Below are positions 28,655 to 39,642 of a DNA stretch of 64,000 bases, piece by piece (position 1 is the first letter of the stretch; the number at the start of each line of letters is the position of its first letter). Made by a program: the position numbers and the translations under genes. Source of the DNA: Parendozoicomonas callyspongiae (GTDB lineage: Bacteria; Pseudomonadota; Gammaproteobacteria; Pseudomonadales; Endozoicomonadaceae); contig NZ_JAMFLX010000015.1 of assembly GCF_023502345.1 (NCBI RefSeq), positions 58,795-122,794 of the forward strand. The letters are read 5' to 3'. Under the pieces are notes generated by a model, which was not told the origin of the DNA, did not search any database, and saw only the letters and a program-made list of their open reading frames with translations.

Positions 28655-29929
28655 ATGAAAAGACTTTCACCGCAGATTGTAACGTTCCAGCGCGTGGTGG
28701 GAATGACATTGGGACGTTTTGTGGGGGATGGCTGCCTGAATCATGCAGCCGCGCTGACGTACACAACGTTGTTTGCGATAGTGCCTCTTCTCACGGTGAC
28801 TTATAGCATGCTGGCTTCTTTTCCCTCTTTTCAGGGAATGAGCGGACAGCTGCAGGACTTTGTTTTCTCCAACTTTGTCCCCTCCGCTGGTGAGACGGTC
28901 AGCAAGTGGCTGACATCATTTTCCAATCAGGCCCGTAATTTAACCCTTGTAGGTATGGGGTTTCTTCTGGTCACAGCTTTGTTAATGTTGCGGACAATTG
29001 ACCACGCGATAAACAGTATTTTTCACACGGGTTCTGAACGCCGGGCCGTGACCAGTTTTCTTTTGTACTGGGCCATTCTCACTTTGGGACCGATGTTGCT
29101 TGGTCTTGGTTTTGCTGCCAGCTCCTACCTTGCCACCATCAAGTTGATTGATGATGCGACAACTATTCTGGGCGTGAAGGGGGTTCTGCTCCGCGTTATG
29201 CCCATTTTTATGAGTGCTCTTGCTTTCACCCTGCTTTATCTGACGGTTCCCAACCGGCGGGTAAGGGTACGGAATGCCTTGGTCGGTGGTGTGGTGGTGG
29301 CACTGCTTTTTGAAATGAGCAAATGGGGCTTTACATTATTCCTGACATTTTCTCCGACCTATGAGTTTATTTATGGGGCCTTTGCAGCAGTTCCTGTTTT
29401 CCTTCTGTGGATTTATCTTAGCTGGTTGCTGGTGCTGCTCGGAGCTGAGCTGGTTCACTCTCTGGGAGAGCCTCTGGGGCATTCGGAAGGAGAATTTTCC
29501 CCGGTATTGTCTATGCTGGCTATCCTGGCGGTGTTTCAGAAGCGGTTTAATTCAGGGGAATCCACAGCACTGGAACAGGTTCAGGAAGAGGGTTGGCCTG
29601 TTGGGCAACGCTACTGGGAGCAGGTCACCTCCTGGCTACTGGCAGAAGGTGTTTTGGGGAGAAACAGCAGTGGTGCTTTAGTACCTGCGAAGTCTTTTCA
29701 AGCTATATCCTTGGCAGAGTTGATGGGGATATGCCCTTGGCCGATGCCTGGTGAGCAAGAACTTAGCCGTTTGGAACTGGTCAATAAACCTGAATGGTTC
29801 AGATCGCTGATCGGAGCAATACGGGAATTGAATCTTGAGCGTGAAAGCATGTTTTCCCATTCGCTCGACACACTGCTGATTGACCGTCAAATGAATAACC
29901 ATATTGATCAGGAGTCATTTCAGGAATGA
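28655..29929 (+). CDS. YihY/BrkB family inner-membrane protein
   Basis: A 424-residue protein with six membrane segments in the first 280 residues (GCLNHAAALTYTTLFAIVPLLTVTY is the family's first signature) followed by a cytoplasmic C-terminal domain with winged-helix character. E. coli YihY is shorter (290); the long tail is common in marine gammaproteobacteria as far as I recall. Once called ribonuclease BN in error; function unknown. ATG 28655 gives the standard N-terminus. The stop overlaps the next gene. Confidence 0.88.
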   Translation: MKRLSPQIVTFQRVVGMTLGRFVGDGCLNHAAALTYTTLFAIVPLLTVTYSMLASFPSFQGMSGQLQDFVFSNFVPSAGETVSKWLTSFSNQARNLTLVGMGFLLVTALLMLRTIDHAINSIFHTGSERRAVTSFLLYWAILTLGPMLLGLGFAASSYLATIKLIDDATTILGVKGVLLRVMPIFMSALAFTLLYLTVPNRRVRVRNALVGGVVVALLFEMSKWGFTLFLTFSPTYEFIYGAFAAVPVFLLWIYLSWLLVLLGAELVHSLGEPLGHSEGEFSPVLSMLAILAVFQKRFNSGESTALEQVQEEGWPVGQRYWEQVTSWLLAEGVLGRNSSGALVPAKSFQAISLAELMGICPWPMPGEQELSRLELVNKPEWFRSLIGAIRELNLERESMFSHSLDTLLIDRQMNNHIDQESFQE

Positions 29930-30423
29930 GGTCAGCTTTCCCCAAAAGACTATGGTTTCTTTTCCTCGGGGTGTTGTTTCTGTCGGGTTGCAGTCAAGAA
30001 GTACAGCTTGAAGATTTTCATGGCAACCCTTTGCACCTTAAAGCTAAAGATCAATCCTGGCTTGTAGTCAATTACTGGGCCACATGGTGTGATCCCTGTC
30101 GTGAAGAGGTTCCTGAGCTGAATGCCCTGGCTGCTGCTGATAATGGTATTCGGGTCTGGGGTGTTGATTTTGATAATGCCTCTCCACCGGCACACCTTGC
30201 TGATCTTGATGATAATGTCAGTCTTCTTGGTATTAACTTCCCCGTTGTATCGCCTGTGTCTGTTGCTGACCTTGGAATTGACTTGCCTCCTGTTCTGCCT
30301 GCTACCTATATTCTTGATGCTCAGGGACAGTTGAAGAAAAAACTTCTCGGTCCTCAGACTCAAAAAGGTCTTGAGCAGGCAGTTGCTGAATTAGCTGCTG
30401 AGTTAAAAGCAGAACAGAAATAG
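29926..30423 (+). CDS. TlpA-like thioredoxin lipoprotein
   Basis: A 165-residue lipoprotein: lipobox LSGC with Cys22 as the acylated residue, then a thioredoxin fold with active site WATWCDPC (Cys55, Cys58) and the cis-proline region LPPVLPATYILDAQG. It is likely an envelope disulfide reductase. It starts within the ATGA overlap with the YihY-like gene and is followed by acyP, so the three are probably co-transcribed. Confidence 0.88.
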   Translation: MRSAFPKRLWFLFLGVLFLSGCSQEVQLEDFHGNPLHLKAKDQSWLVVNYWATWCDPCREEVPELNALAAADNGIRVWGVDFDNASPPAHLADLDDNVSLLGINFPVVSPVSVADLGIDLPPVLPATYILDAQGQLKKKLLGPQTQKGLEQAVAELAAELKAEQK

Positions 30424-30439
30424 TCAGGAAAACGGTATT

Positions 30440-30712
30440 ATGTCCAAAGTATGCAGAAAAGCTTTGGTTGAGGGGCGGGTCCAGGGTGTCTGGTTTCGTG
30501 CTTCAACCATGGAACGTGCAGAGCAGCTGGGCGTGACTGGCTGGGCTCAAAACCGTCCGGATGGGCGTGTGGAAGTCATGATGTGTGGAGAAGTCACCGC
30601 AGTTGAACTGTTATGTGAATGGCTGCATGAAGGTCCGCCCATGGCTGTAGTAAATAAGGTTCAGGTGGAAGAGTGTGGTATGCAGTCAATTAATGGCTTT
30701 ACCACTGGCTGA
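30440..30712 (+). CDS. acyP: Acylphosphatase
   Basis: A 90-residue enzyme hydrolysing acyl phosphates. The catalytic arginine (Arg20 in GRVQGVWFR) and asparagine (Asn38 in GWAQNRPDGRVEV) are both present in the family spacing. Single-domain and normal length. 16 bp after the TlpA-like gene. Confidence 0.93.
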   Translation: MSKVCRKALVEGRVQGVWFRASTMERAEQLGVTGWAQNRPDGRVEVMMCGEVTAVELLCEWLHEGPPMAVVNKVQVEECGMQSINGFTTG

Positions 30713-30742
30713 CGGTTTATCTGGATAACCAGAGGGATTTGC

Positions 30743-31012
30743 GTGAAGAAACTGAAGAATGAAGCAGCACTGGTAAAAGAAGCACTTCGTATTGGAGCGA
30801 TTTACCTGCAAAAACGCGGAGGGGCCGGTGAGTTTGATGGTACACATTCTGCTGGTTTGAAAATTCGATTTCTTTATCATCTATTAGTTCAGGACAAGCT
30901 AATTCAGCCGTTAGCAAAAGGTGAAGAAACAGAGCCTAAAATGAAGCATAAATTAGCATTGTGGATTTCCAGACAACTACCTGACAACCATCCTTTACGG
31001 CAAGATAACTAA
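30743..31012 (+). CDS. DUF5062 family small protein
   Basis: An 89-residue protein starting at GTG 30743 with AGAGGGA upstream. The beginning KKLKNEAALVKEALRIGAIY and the end MKHKLALWISRQLP match the DUF5062 family as I remember it from Vibrio and relatives. Mostly helical, cytoplasmic, function unknown. The downstream gene is convergent. Confidence 0.75.
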   Translation: MKKLKNEAALVKEALRIGAIYLQKRGGAGEFDGTHSAGLKIRFLYHLLVQDKLIQPLAKGEETEPKMKHKLALWISRQLPDNHPLRQDN

Positions 31013-31031
31013 CCACTGTCTACTATCTCAA

Positions 31032-31586
31032 TCAGGGAACCCGCCAGAATTTATCCCAGCGTTTTATTACTCTGCGCGGGTACCACAACTTCCCATAGCT
31101 GCCATTGTATCGGGCCAGTGCCCGATCAAGGTTACCTTCCTCTTTCTTGATATAGTAACTCAGGATGCTGGTGCCATAGCGAATGTTGGTTTCCATATCG
31201 GTGAGGTTGTCATCCTCCTGACCGATTTCGAACTTCCAGAAAGGCATAATCTGCATATACCCCTGGGCTCCGGCGCGGGAGACAGCATACTGGTCGAACG
31301 TGCTCTCGGTATGAATCACAGAGAGAACCAATTCTGGGGAAAGACCTGTGCGGGATGCTTCGCGGTGAACTGTCTGCAGCAGTTCTATGCGGTCCAGCTG
31401 ATCTCCAATATAGGGTGCCAGACGTAATGACATATCGACCAGCCAGACTTCAGCAGCGTAACGGTTGTTAAAAGAACTGGCTTCATTGATGGCATCAGCC
31501 AGATATTGGCGCATGCTGTCATCAACCAGTTCCTGAGACTGGCTATTGACCGTGGGAGAAGGAAAAAGATTAAGAAGTGAAATCAA
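31032..31586 (-). CDS. Lytic murein transglycosylase (SLT domain)
   Basis: A goose-type/SLT transglycosylase domain: catalytic Glu94 in SVIHTESTFDQYAVS, then AQGYMQIMPFW, NIRYGTSILSYYI and ALARYNGS. It cleaves the glycan strands of peptidoglycan. The start is uncertain: no ATG or GTG is available before Met25. TTG 31586 is the first usual start, and the frame stays open about 60 bp further into a hydrophobic stretch (ALRLPVLISLLNL) that would act as signal peptide, and part of it lies under the hairpin at 31589-31611. It follows proS on the same strand. Confidence 0.8.
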   Translation of the reverse strand: MISLLNLFPSPTVNSQSQELVDDSMRQYLADAINEASSFNNRYAAEVWLVDMSLRLAPYIGDQLDRIELLQTVHREASRTGLSPELVLSVIHTESTFDQYAVSRAGAQGYMQIMPFWKFEIGQEDDNLTDMETNIRYGTSILSYYIKKEEGNLDRALARYNGSYGKLWYPRRVIKRWDKFWRVP

Positions 31587-31588
31587 GA

Positions 31589-31611
31589 CCGGCAGGCGCA
31601 GGGCCTGCCGG
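31589..31611 (-). other. GC-rich 9-bp hairpin after proS
   Basis: CCGGCAGGC (31589-31597) and GCCTGCCGG (31603-31611) with a five-base loop lie 23 bases past the proS stop. On the minus strand no T tract follows, so it may attenuate rather than end transcription into the transglycosylase gene, or mask its start. Confidence 0.5.
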
Positions 31612-31633
31612 ATATTCTGAAAACCAGAGACTA

Positions 31634-33352
31634 TCAGATAGTCACCTTCTGCTTGAGTTCAGCAACAATACTGTCAACAGGGAAGGTTTCTGCATCACCA
31701 CCACGACGGTGCTTGTACTCAACATTGCCTTCGCTCAGGCTGCGGTCACTGATAACAATGCGGTGAGGAATGCCAACCAGTTCCATATCGGCAAACTTAA
31801 CACCCGGGCTGGCCTTGCGGTCATCCATCAGAACGTCATAGCCGGCTGCTGTCAGTTCAGCGTACAGTTTTTCAGAGGTTTTACGTACTACTTCGGATTT
31901 TTCCATCTTCAGAGGTACCAGGGCGATCTGGAAAGGTGCAATGGCGTCAGGCCAGATAATCCCGCGATCATCGTGGTTCTGCTCAATGGCAGAAGCAACG
32001 ACACGGGTTACACCAATACCGTAGCAGCCCATGAACAGGGCTGCATCCTTGCCGCTCTGGTTAAGAACGGTGGCATTCATGGCTTCACTGTACTTCTTTC
32101 CCAGCTGGAAGATATGACCCACTTCAATACCGCGCTTGATAAACAGCTTGCCGTTACCGCATGGGCTTGGGTCGCCTTCAACGACGTTACGGATATCTGC
32201 TTCACGAGTGTAAGTTGCATCACGTTCCCAGTTCACACCGAAGAAGTGCTCGCCATCGCTGTTGGCACCAGCACCAAAGTCAGCCATCTTGGCTACAGTG
32301 CGGTCAACAATACAGGGAATGGTCATGCCAACAGGGCCGAGGGAACCACAGCCCGCACCCATAACAGCACGGATCTCTTCTTCGGCAGCCATTTCCAGAG
32401 GAGCAGCGACTTCAGGCAGATGCTCAGCCTTGATCTCATTCAGTTCGTGATCGCCACGAACCATCAGTGCGACCAGATCAGCTTCACACTCTTCGGAAGC
32501 TTTTACGATCAGGGTCTTAACAGTCTTCTCGATTGGCAGACCGTGCTGTTCAACCAGTTCTGCGATGGTTTTGGCATTTGGAGTTGGAACGCGGGTCATC
32601 TCCTCGGAAGGAGCAGGGCGATTATCAGCCGGGGCCAGGGCTTCTGCCTTCTCCATATTGGCGGCGTAATCGCTGCTGTCACTGAAGACAATATCGTCTT
32701 CGCCGGAATCAGCCAGAACGTGGAATTCCTGGGAGCCGGTACCACCGATAGAGCCGTTATCTGCTTCAACCGGGCGGTAATCCAGGCCCAGACGATCAAA
32801 GATACGGCAGTAGGTATCGTGCATATTCTGGTATTCATTGACCAGAGATTCAGCTTCAATATGGAAGGAGTAGGCATCCTTCATCAGGAATTCACGGGAA
32901 CGCATAACGCCAAAACGAGGACGGCGTTCGTCACGGAATTTGGTCTGAATCTGGTACATGTTCAGAGGCAGCTGCTTGTAGCTGCTGATATCGTTACGGA
33001 CGATATCAGTGATCACTTCCTCATGGGTTGGACCCATAACGAAATCACGGTTATGGCGATCCTGGAAACGCAGCAGTTCAGGGCCGTACTCAACCCAGCG
33101 GCCACTTTCCTGCCAGATCTCTGCCGGCTGGGAAACCGGCATGGTGGTTTCCAGAGCGCCGGAACGGTCCATCTCTTCACGAACAATGTTCTCAACCTTG
33201 TTCAGGACGCGCTTGCCCGCCGGGAGCCAGGAGTACAGGCCAGAAGCAAGTTTGCGGATCATACCGGCACGCAGCATCAGCTGGTGGCTGATAACAACGG
33301 CATCGGCAGGCGTTTCTTTCAGGGTTGGCAGAAAATATTGGCTTGTGCGCAT
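31634..33352 (-). CDS. proS: Prolyl-tRNA synthetase
   Basis: A 572-residue class II synthetase, exactly the E. coli length. Motif 2 and neighbours ([26 protein letters not shown]), motif 3 ([22 protein letters not shown]) and an editing domain between them (INS, with GxxG-like and K residues around [11 protein letters not shown]) identify the bacterial type. The frame continues to 33466 but ATG 33352 ([18 protein letters not shown]) is the family N-terminus. Essential for translation. Confidence 0.97.
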   Translation of the reverse strand: MRTSQYFLPTLKETPADAVVISHQLMLRAGMIRKLASGLYSWLPAGKRVLNKVENIVREEMDRSGALETTMPVSQPAEIWQESGRWVEYGPELLRFQDRHNRDFVMGPTHEEVITDIVRNDISSYKQLPLNMYQIQTKFRDERRPRFGVMRSREFLMKDAYSFHIEAESLVNEYQNMHDTYCRIFDRLGLDYRPVEADNGSIGGTGSQEFHVLADSGEDDIVFSDSSDYAANMEKAEALAPADNRPAPSEEMTRVPTPNAKTIAELVEQHGLPIEKTVKTLIVKASEECEADLVALMVRGDHELNEIKAEHLPEVAAPLEMAAEEEIRAVMGAGCGSLGPVGMTIPCIVDRTVAKMADFGAGANSDGEHFFGVNWERDATYTREADIRNVVEGDPSPCGNGKLFIKRGIEVGHIFQLGKKYSEAMNATVLNQSGKDAALFMGCYGIGVTRVVASAIEQNHDDRGIIWPDAIAPFQIALVPLKMEKSEVVRKTSEKLYAELTAAGYDVLMDDRKASPGVKFADMELVGIPHRIVISDRSLSEGNVEYKHRRGGDAETFPVDSIVAELKQKVTI

Positions 33353-33429
33353 GAATTTACAGCAGGTTTTATTATGGAAACGCCATATTTTAAGGCGCGT
33401 AGAGGGATAGGCAAGCGATTTCAGTGAGG

Positions 33430-33469
33430 AAAAAGGCATGCTCCGTTCGGGGCCGACAGAGAGCATGCC
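33430..33469 (-). terminator. Minus-strand terminator upstream of proS
   Basis: On the minus strand, GGCATGCTC-loop-GAGCATGCC (arms 33461-33469 and 33435-33443) is followed by TTTTTCC. It ends transcription of the hypothetical gene at 33523-34212. Confidence 0.75.
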
Positions 33470-33522
33470 TTCGGTCAGTATTCACTGTAGTGATTATGTT
33501 TTTCCTGCTCTGTAGACATTTT

Positions 33523-34212
33523 TTACTGGTACATCGCTATGTGCTGGGCCTGGCATGAATAGTAATCGTTAGAGCTGAGCCTCTTTTCTGCTGCCTTTAC
33601 CAGAGCATCGGCGTCAAGCTCGGGATCGTCCATCAGGGTATCCCGAATCAGAGAACCTGTTACAGATGAAACAATCTGTTGGAAGGCTGTGTTTGTGCTA
33701 TTACTTGAATGCGCTTTTTTGAGACGCCCATGAGAGTTTTGTTCCAATTTTTCTGTAATGTATGGATGCCGATGCCACCTAGCCTTATTACGAGGCTTTT
33801 TACTTTTACCTGAAACAGAGCCCTGTTGGAAGCTTTCACCCCCATTCGAATCACTGCTTAAAAAGTTACTTACCACACTGCTAATTTTGCTTTTCGTCTC
33901 CTGGGTAACTTTGTTTTTGATGTCAGGAGTTGGTGATTTCACTTTGGTTTCGGGAGGCTGTTGTCTGTTTTTTATCAGATAAACTCCGTTGCTTGAAGAA
34001 GATTGGCTTATCGGTTTGTACTGCTCGAGTTTTTTTTCTGTTCCCGCAAGCGCATCTTCAATGAGCTGGCTCAGGTTCGACTGTTCGAGTGGCTGGCCAA
34101 GTGTGAGTGAAACAGCCCTTCCCAGCCAGCAAGCGGCCTGAAAGATATAACCCTCACAGTCATCCAATACACGTAAGGGCAGAGGGGGTGTAGAATTCAT
34201 ATTCCGTATCAT
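33523..34212 (-). CDS. Hypothetical protein, Ser/Lys-rich
   Basis: A 229-residue protein of unknown function; ATG 34212 follows CGGAG at proper spacing. The N-terminal 60 residues are ordered looking (DDCEGYIFQAACWLGRAVSLTLGQ), the middle is low-complexity Ser/Lys/Gln, and the C-terminal 60 are helical (LMDDPELDADALVKAAEKRLSS). No signal peptide or membrane segment. The CCGTATCAT motif occurs twice just upstream (34204-34212 and 34222-34230). It has its own terminator. Possibly an accessory secreted effector, but I see no specific signal. Confidence 0.55.
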   Translation of the reverse strand: MIRNMNSTPPLPLRVLDDCEGYIFQAACWLGRAVSLTLGQPLEQSNLSQLIEDALAGTEKKLEQYKPISQSSSSNGVYLIKNRQQPPETKVKSPTPDIKNKVTQETKSKISSVVSNFLSSDSNGGESFQQGSVSGKSKKPRNKARWHRHPYITEKLEQNSHGRLKKAHSSNSTNTAFQQIVSSVTGSLIRDTLMDDPELDADALVKAAEKRLSSNDYYSCQAQHIAMYQ

Positions 34213-34374
34213 AATTAACTCCGTATCATTTTAATCATGGCGCACTCCATTTAAGATTTTCCGTTTTGGGAAAAGTTCCGCAAGAAGCGGATTTTTCGGT
34301 TAGTGAAACTTGCGTTAATGTTGGTGAAAATAACTGTTTTTAACGTGGGGAGGTGGCTTTGTGCTGTGAATGCA

Positions 34375-35133
34375 TTACGATTTGTTCACTTTACTGCTTA
34401 AGCCCCGTCGTCTTACCCAGAGCTCTGTTCCACCAATCACAGCGGCTGGCATAACGATAAGATTTATCAGTGGGATCATGGTAAACAGGGAGACTATTCC
34501 TCCAAATGCCACAGTCTGCATACGGGGGTTAGCCAGTCGGTTAAGCATGACTTTGAAATTCACCAGCTCGTTATCCGCTCCATAGTCACAGTACTGAACG
34601 CCCATCATCCAGGCAGAGAAAAACAGCCACAGGAAAGGTGTCACCAGGTTAATACCTGGAATAAATGACAGTATTAGCAGGATCAGAGCCCGGGGCAGGT
34701 AGTACCAGAGTTTCTGTAACTCTCGTACAAGGGTTCTTGGAATCAGGGCCAGTAGCTCTTTCCAGCCGCCGTCTGGCATACAGCCAGGATCCAGCTCCTT
34801 CTGGATTTTCTCTGCCAGAAAACCATTGAAAGGAGCAGCAATCAGGTTAGCTACGATTGTAAAACCGAAGAACAGCCCCAACAGTATGGTTACGGCAAAC
34901 AGTGGCCAGACGATGAAGGTCAGAAAGCTGAGCCAGTCGGGCAGCCATCCGACCATAGCATCAACCCAGTGAGAGAACTGTTTGGTGGCCAGCCAGATCA
35001 GAAGGCTGAAGACCACTATGTTGATAGTCAGCGGGATCAGTACAAAAGCTCTGATACCCGGCTCGGGAAGGCGTTTGAGACCGTTCAGAAAGAAATCGAT
35101 GCCCTGGCTGGTGGTTTGTAATTGCTGTTTCAT
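34375..35133 (-). CDS. cysZ: Sulfate transporter CysZ
   Basis: A 252-residue inner-membrane protein of the EI24/CysZ family, which mediates sulfate uptake for cysteine synthesis. Hydrophobic segments and the conserved NLIAAPFNGFLAEKIQ and AWMMGVQYCDYGADN blocks are present; length matches E. coli CysZ (253). It is divergent from trxB. The 160-bp region after its stop contains only weak inverted repeats. Confidence 0.93.
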   Translation of the reverse strand: MKQQLQTTSQGIDFFLNGLKRLPEPGIRAFVLIPLTINIVVFSLLIWLATKQFSHWVDAMVGWLPDWLSFLTFIVWPLFAVTILLGLFFGFTIVANLIAAPFNGFLAEKIQKELDPGCMPDGGWKELLALIPRTLVRELQKLWYYLPRALILLILSFIPGINLVTPFLWLFFSAWMMGVQYCDYGADNELVNFKVMLNRLANPRMQTVAFGGIVSLFTMIPLINLIVMPAAVIGGTELWVRRRGLSSKVNKS

Positions 35134-35299
35134 ATGAAGCCTGAATGGCGGTAATAGAGATTCTTGACTGGTTCAAAAAATTCCAACTGGTTATTATGTC
35201 GGACAACCAGCATACATAACAGTGCAAACAGTTTTAGACACAGGTGCGGATCAGCCATTTCAATAAGGCCGCATCTGGGTAGGAAAAAGAACGGAGTAA

Positions 35300-36256
<957 letters not shown>

Positions 36257-36266
36257 TTGGTGTCCG

Positions 36267-36298
36267 CACAGGGGGTCACGTGAAAGTGAACCCCTGTG
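36267..36298 (+). terminator. Long stem-loop after trxB
   Basis: CACAGGGGGTCAC (36267-36279) pairs with GTGAACCCCTGTG (36286-36298), 12 of 13 pairs, six-base loop, with a short T run nearby (ATTTT at 36302). It lies between trxB and the convergent gene. Confidence 0.65.
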
Positions 36299-36336
36299 AG
36301 TATTTTCGATTTGCCATATCATTTGCAGATCGTTTT

Positions 36337-37086
36337 TTACCCTGCGGATCCTTCACCCGTGCGTTTAGGCATTTGCGACAGAATCCTGTCCGCAAGGCGG
36401 GCAAAAGGCAGGCTCTGAATCCAGACAGTTCCTGTTCCTTTCAGTGTTGCCAGAACCAGACCCTCTCCACCAAACATCATGCTCTTCAGGCCTCGGGCCA
36501 TTTCGATGTCGTATTCAATACCCTGACTGAAAGCAACCAGGCAGCCGGTATCAAGGCGCAGGGTTTCATTGTTTAGTTCTCTTTTCTGTACAGTGCCACC
36601 TGCATGAACAAAGGCCATGCCGTCGCCTTCCAGCCGCTGAAGAATAAAACCTTCACCACCAAAGAAGCCGGCGCCAAACTTTTTCGTTAATGCCACATCA
36701 ATGCGTGTACCGAGGGCTGCTGATAAAAAAGCATCCTTCTGGCAAATCAGTTCACCGCCAATCTCGGCAAGATCAATAGGAACGATGGAGCCGGGGTAGG
36801 GAGCCGAAAAAGCAACCTTCTGTTTACCGGCATCCTGGTTGGTAAAGTGGGTCATAAACAGTGACTCACCCGTTACCATACGCTTTCCAGCCCCCCAGAG
36901 CTTGCCCAGAAAACCCTGATCCGGGTTGGAACCATCACCCATCCGTGTTTCATAGTGGATGCCCTGATCCATCCAGGTCATAGCCCCGGCTTCAGCAATA
37001 ACGGTTTCGGATGGATCAAGTTCAATTTCGACCATTTGCATATCGTGACCGATAATCTTGTAGTCCACCTCGTGGCTTCTCATCAT
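36337..37086 (-). CDS. TIGR00266/AIM24 family protein
   Basis: A 249-residue beta-rich protein of the AIM24-like family: [25 protein letters not shown] at the N-terminus, [25 protein letters not shown] in the middle and [25 protein letters not shown] at the end, the two repeated halves typical of the fold. The role in bacteria is undefined. AAGGA precedes the ATG. Confidence 0.9.
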   Translation of the reverse strand: MMRSHEVDYKIIGHDMQMVEIELDPSETVIAEAGAMTWMDQGIHYETRMGDGSNPDQGFLGKLWGAGKRMVTGESLFMTHFTNQDAGKQKVAFSAPYPGSIVPIDLAEIGGELICQKDAFLSAALGTRIDVALTKKFGAGFFGGEGFILQRLEGDGMAFVHAGGTVQKRELNNETLRLDTGCLVAFSQGIEYDIEMARGLKSMMFGGEGLVLATLKGTGTVWIQSLPFARLADRILSQMPKRTGEGSAG

Positions 37087-37290
37087 TCTGTCCTTTTCTG
37101 TCCGCTGAAAATACGCAACAGATTACTCCTGTTTTGATAAGAAGGCACTTCTGCCCCGGACTTCGTCAGTACCGTTAATAGAATCTGGGAAAAATGACTT
37201 CATTTTAGATTCACTTGATTCCTTCGGCTTGAAATGACAACTTTCGTTGTTGGTCCGTGCAAACTCATTAATAACAAAAAGGACATTCCA

Positions 37291-38169
37291 GTGAGTCATC
37301 TTTTTCGGGGCGTTCTCACGCTCTGTATGTTAACTCTACTCAGCTCTGTAGTCTGGTCTGAGGAGTGGTCTGAAAAGCTCTCCCACAAAACAAATGGGGT
37401 GACCAAGTTAATTATCTTTGCCGGCCCCGGGGATCTTCAGGTCAATGCAAGATCCGGGATGAATGAAGTCACCGCAGACCTGGTGATTTCATATCCCGGA
37501 AGCAAGGGACAGGCCGAAAAGCATGTTGAACAGAAGATGGATCGTTATTTGAGGCGAGATGGCTCCAAGCTGACCTTGAAGGCCGGTTATCTAAAAAAAA
37601 TCAAAAAGCGGGATAAAAAGGCAACCATTGATCTGGTTGTGACCATGCCAGATAACCTGTTCCTTGATATTCGTGATACGGATGGAGATATCTCTATTTC
37701 CGGTCTGGCAAAAGGTGGCAGGGTTGCTGATGGACTTGGCCATTTAAGAGTTGAGCGCAGCCATGGTCCGCTGACGCTGAATGACGGCTCGGGGCATGTC
37801 AGTGTGTTTGATACCAGCGGTAAGCTGAAAATTAATGACCTGAATGATGATATGGAGATTCACAATCACCAGGGAGAGCTGGTGGTCAATGATAAAAAGG
37901 GCAATGTTATTGCTGAAAGCATTAACGGGCAGGTCAGGATTTCAGATTCCTCAGGGCATATTGATGTCAAGAGTGTTAAGGGAAGGGTAAAAATCACTAA
38001 TACATCCGGAGATATCCAGCTTGCTTCAATTCAAGGCAATGTTGAACTCAAGGATGGCAGGGGAAATATTCAAATCAGGGATGTGGTGGGCGATCTGTAT
38101 TTGAAATCGGATAAATCCGGCAAGGTTGATATTCAGGGAGTAACCGGGGATGTCCGTGGCGTGAAATAA
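37291..38169 (+). CDS. Secreted DUF4097-like beta-repeat protein
   Basis: A 292-residue exported protein. GTG 37291 has AAAGGA 9 bp upstream and yields a proper signal peptide (SHLFRGVLTLCMLTLLSSVVWS); ATG 37234 would add 19 polar residues. The mature part is a series of short G-x-(V/I)-x-(V/I)-x strands (e.g. GDISISGLAKGG, GQVRISDSSGHIDVKSVKG) that predict a right-handed beta solenoid as in DUF4097/DUF2807 proteins. Probably cell-envelope located; the function is unknown. Confidence 0.75.
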   Translation: MSHLFRGVLTLCMLTLLSSVVWSEEWSEKLSHKTNGVTKLIIFAGPGDLQVNARSGMNEVTADLVISYPGSKGQAEKHVEQKMDRYLRRDGSKLTLKAGYLKKIKKRDKKATIDLVVTMPDNLFLDIRDTDGDISISGLAKGGRVADGLGHLRVERSHGPLTLNDGSGHVSVFDTSGKLKINDLNDDMEIHNHQGELVVNDKKGNVIAESINGQVRISDSSGHIDVKSVKGRVKITNTSGDIQLASIQGNVELKDGRGNIQIRDVVGDLYLKSDKSGKVDIQGVTGDVRGVK

Positions 38170-38253
38170 GACCAAAGGCTAGCTTATACAGCTTCAGACC
38201 CATGAACTCAGACTATTTTAAAAGGTCTAACAGCCATCAAGCTCTACTCGAGG

Positions 38254-39624
38254 ATGCTGGATATGGAGTTCATGGGTTTATTCAAGCACTATGTCAAAGC
38301 GGTTTGGTTTGGCCTGCTGGTAGTAGTTAATGCTGCTGCGGTAGATACGGTCTATGTTGCAGGCCAGGGCAGTGATGGTCAGGCTGTGCTGTTCTCTCTT
38401 CCTCTGGATATACCTGCTATAGAGGCAGAGACGGCCAACTGGGAACAGCTCAGTTTTGGTTTTGGCAATCTCCAGTTACATTCCCATTTCACAACATTTC
38501 ATCGCCCTCTAAGTGGAGGCAGGCATCTGTTTGTCGATCATAACGGCAACCTGAGAATATATATTAAGCAGGAGGCTACCGGGCAGTACATCCCGAAAAT
38601 GGTCTATCTGGATCAGGGAGTTCTTGGGTTCCACACCAAGGCACAACAATCCTGGTACAAACCTTATGCTGTCAGTAATCGTTTTGATTTCTCACCTGTT
38701 CAGATCAGTGATGAGATAGAGCTTAATGGTCATAAGACCGTTTTTCTTTTGGTTGATAACAGGGTTTTTACTCTGAACCTTGACGAGCTGTCTTCTACCG
38801 GAAGCCCGACAGCTGTTCAGCCTTATCCTGAAAAAGGCAAAAACCAGCTAATTTCTGATAACGATTTAGATTTCTATCCCAGTGGCCTGACTTTGTTGGT
38901 TGGGCACAAAGCTGATAAAGCCAGTGTAAGAGTTGTTGCCTCCATGGATCGTTTAAAAAGAAAGAAGGCAAGGGATCTCCAGCGCAAAGTCTGGATGTTT
39001 TACTCGGAATTAACTGCGGAGGACCAATCCTGGAAAAGACTTCCTGTCGCAGAAAGAACCCAGGGGTTGGGTATTGATTTTGAAAAAGACCAGAGCAGTC
39101 ATTGGGAAGCCCAGAAATATAACAATGGTGATATAAAGTCTCTCTGCGCGGACTCCTCCACTCAAGAACTGTTATTCCGCGGGCATCATAACCACCTGAT
39201 GGTTTTTAGTGACCCTTATTCGGATATAGCAACACCTGCCCCGGATCATTCTGGAGATAATATCTATCGATTGCAGGGATCTGATGATGTTTCCCACAGA
39301 GATCTGATGGCCTGCTTTGATGGCAGTCTTGTTATGGCAGCAGCCACTCTGGATGATGAGGAGGATCTGAAGGAGGGGAAAGTCAATGATCGTCCCCGGT
39401 GGCTGGTTATTACTCACAGATCTGATCGGAAGAGCCAGACATCTGGATATGGTGGAGATTATTTATCTCCGGTAAAGACTGAGTGGAAAAGGCTGCTGGA
39501 AGTGCCGAGTTTTGGCAGGACTTCTGGCAACTGGGCTTATTCCATAAACATCCTGCCTGGCACTGAGCCTGTGAAAGTGAATACAAAAACTCCGCCAAGA
39601 TCAGGGATCAAAGCGGAGCTATAA
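38254..39624 (+). CDS. Hypothetical exported protein
   Basis: A 456-residue protein with an N-terminal signal peptide (VKAVWFGLLVVVNAAA). The mature sequence has repeating short beta segments with aromatic and glycine positions (FLLVDNRVFTLNLDEL, LLFRGHHNHLMVFSD) that could form a beta-propeller, but I recognise no named family. It lies 84 bp after the DUF4097-like gene on the same strand, so the two secreted proteins may be expressed together. Confidence 0.65.
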   Translation: MLDMEFMGLFKHYVKAVWFGLLVVVNAAAVDTVYVAGQGSDGQAVLFSLPLDIPAIEAETANWEQLSFGFGNLQLHSHFTTFHRPLSGGRHLFVDHNGNLRIYIKQEATGQYIPKMVYLDQGVLGFHTKAQQSWYKPYAVSNRFDFSPVQISDEIELNGHKTVFLLVDNRVFTLNLDELSSTGSPTAVQPYPEKGKNQLISDNDLDFYPSGLTLLVGHKADKASVRVVASMDRLKRKKARDLQRKVWMFYSELTAEDQSWKRLPVAERTQGLGIDFEKDQSSHWEAQKYNNGDIKSLCADSSTQELLFRGHHNHLMVFSDPYSDIATPAPDHSGDNIYRLQGSDDVSHRDLMACFDGSLVMAAATLDDEEDLKEGKVNDRPRWLVITHRSDRKSQTSGYGGDYLSPVKTEWKRLLEVPSFGRTSGNWAYSINILPGTEPVKVNTKTPPRSGIKAEL

Positions 39625-39642
39625 ACAAGTCAGAAAAGGCAA

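Noticed and set aside
31577..33427. 616-codon open frame antisense to proS
   Set aside because: It lies opposite an unmistakable prolyl-tRNA synthetase, has low-complexity composition typical of an antisense frame, and no domain.
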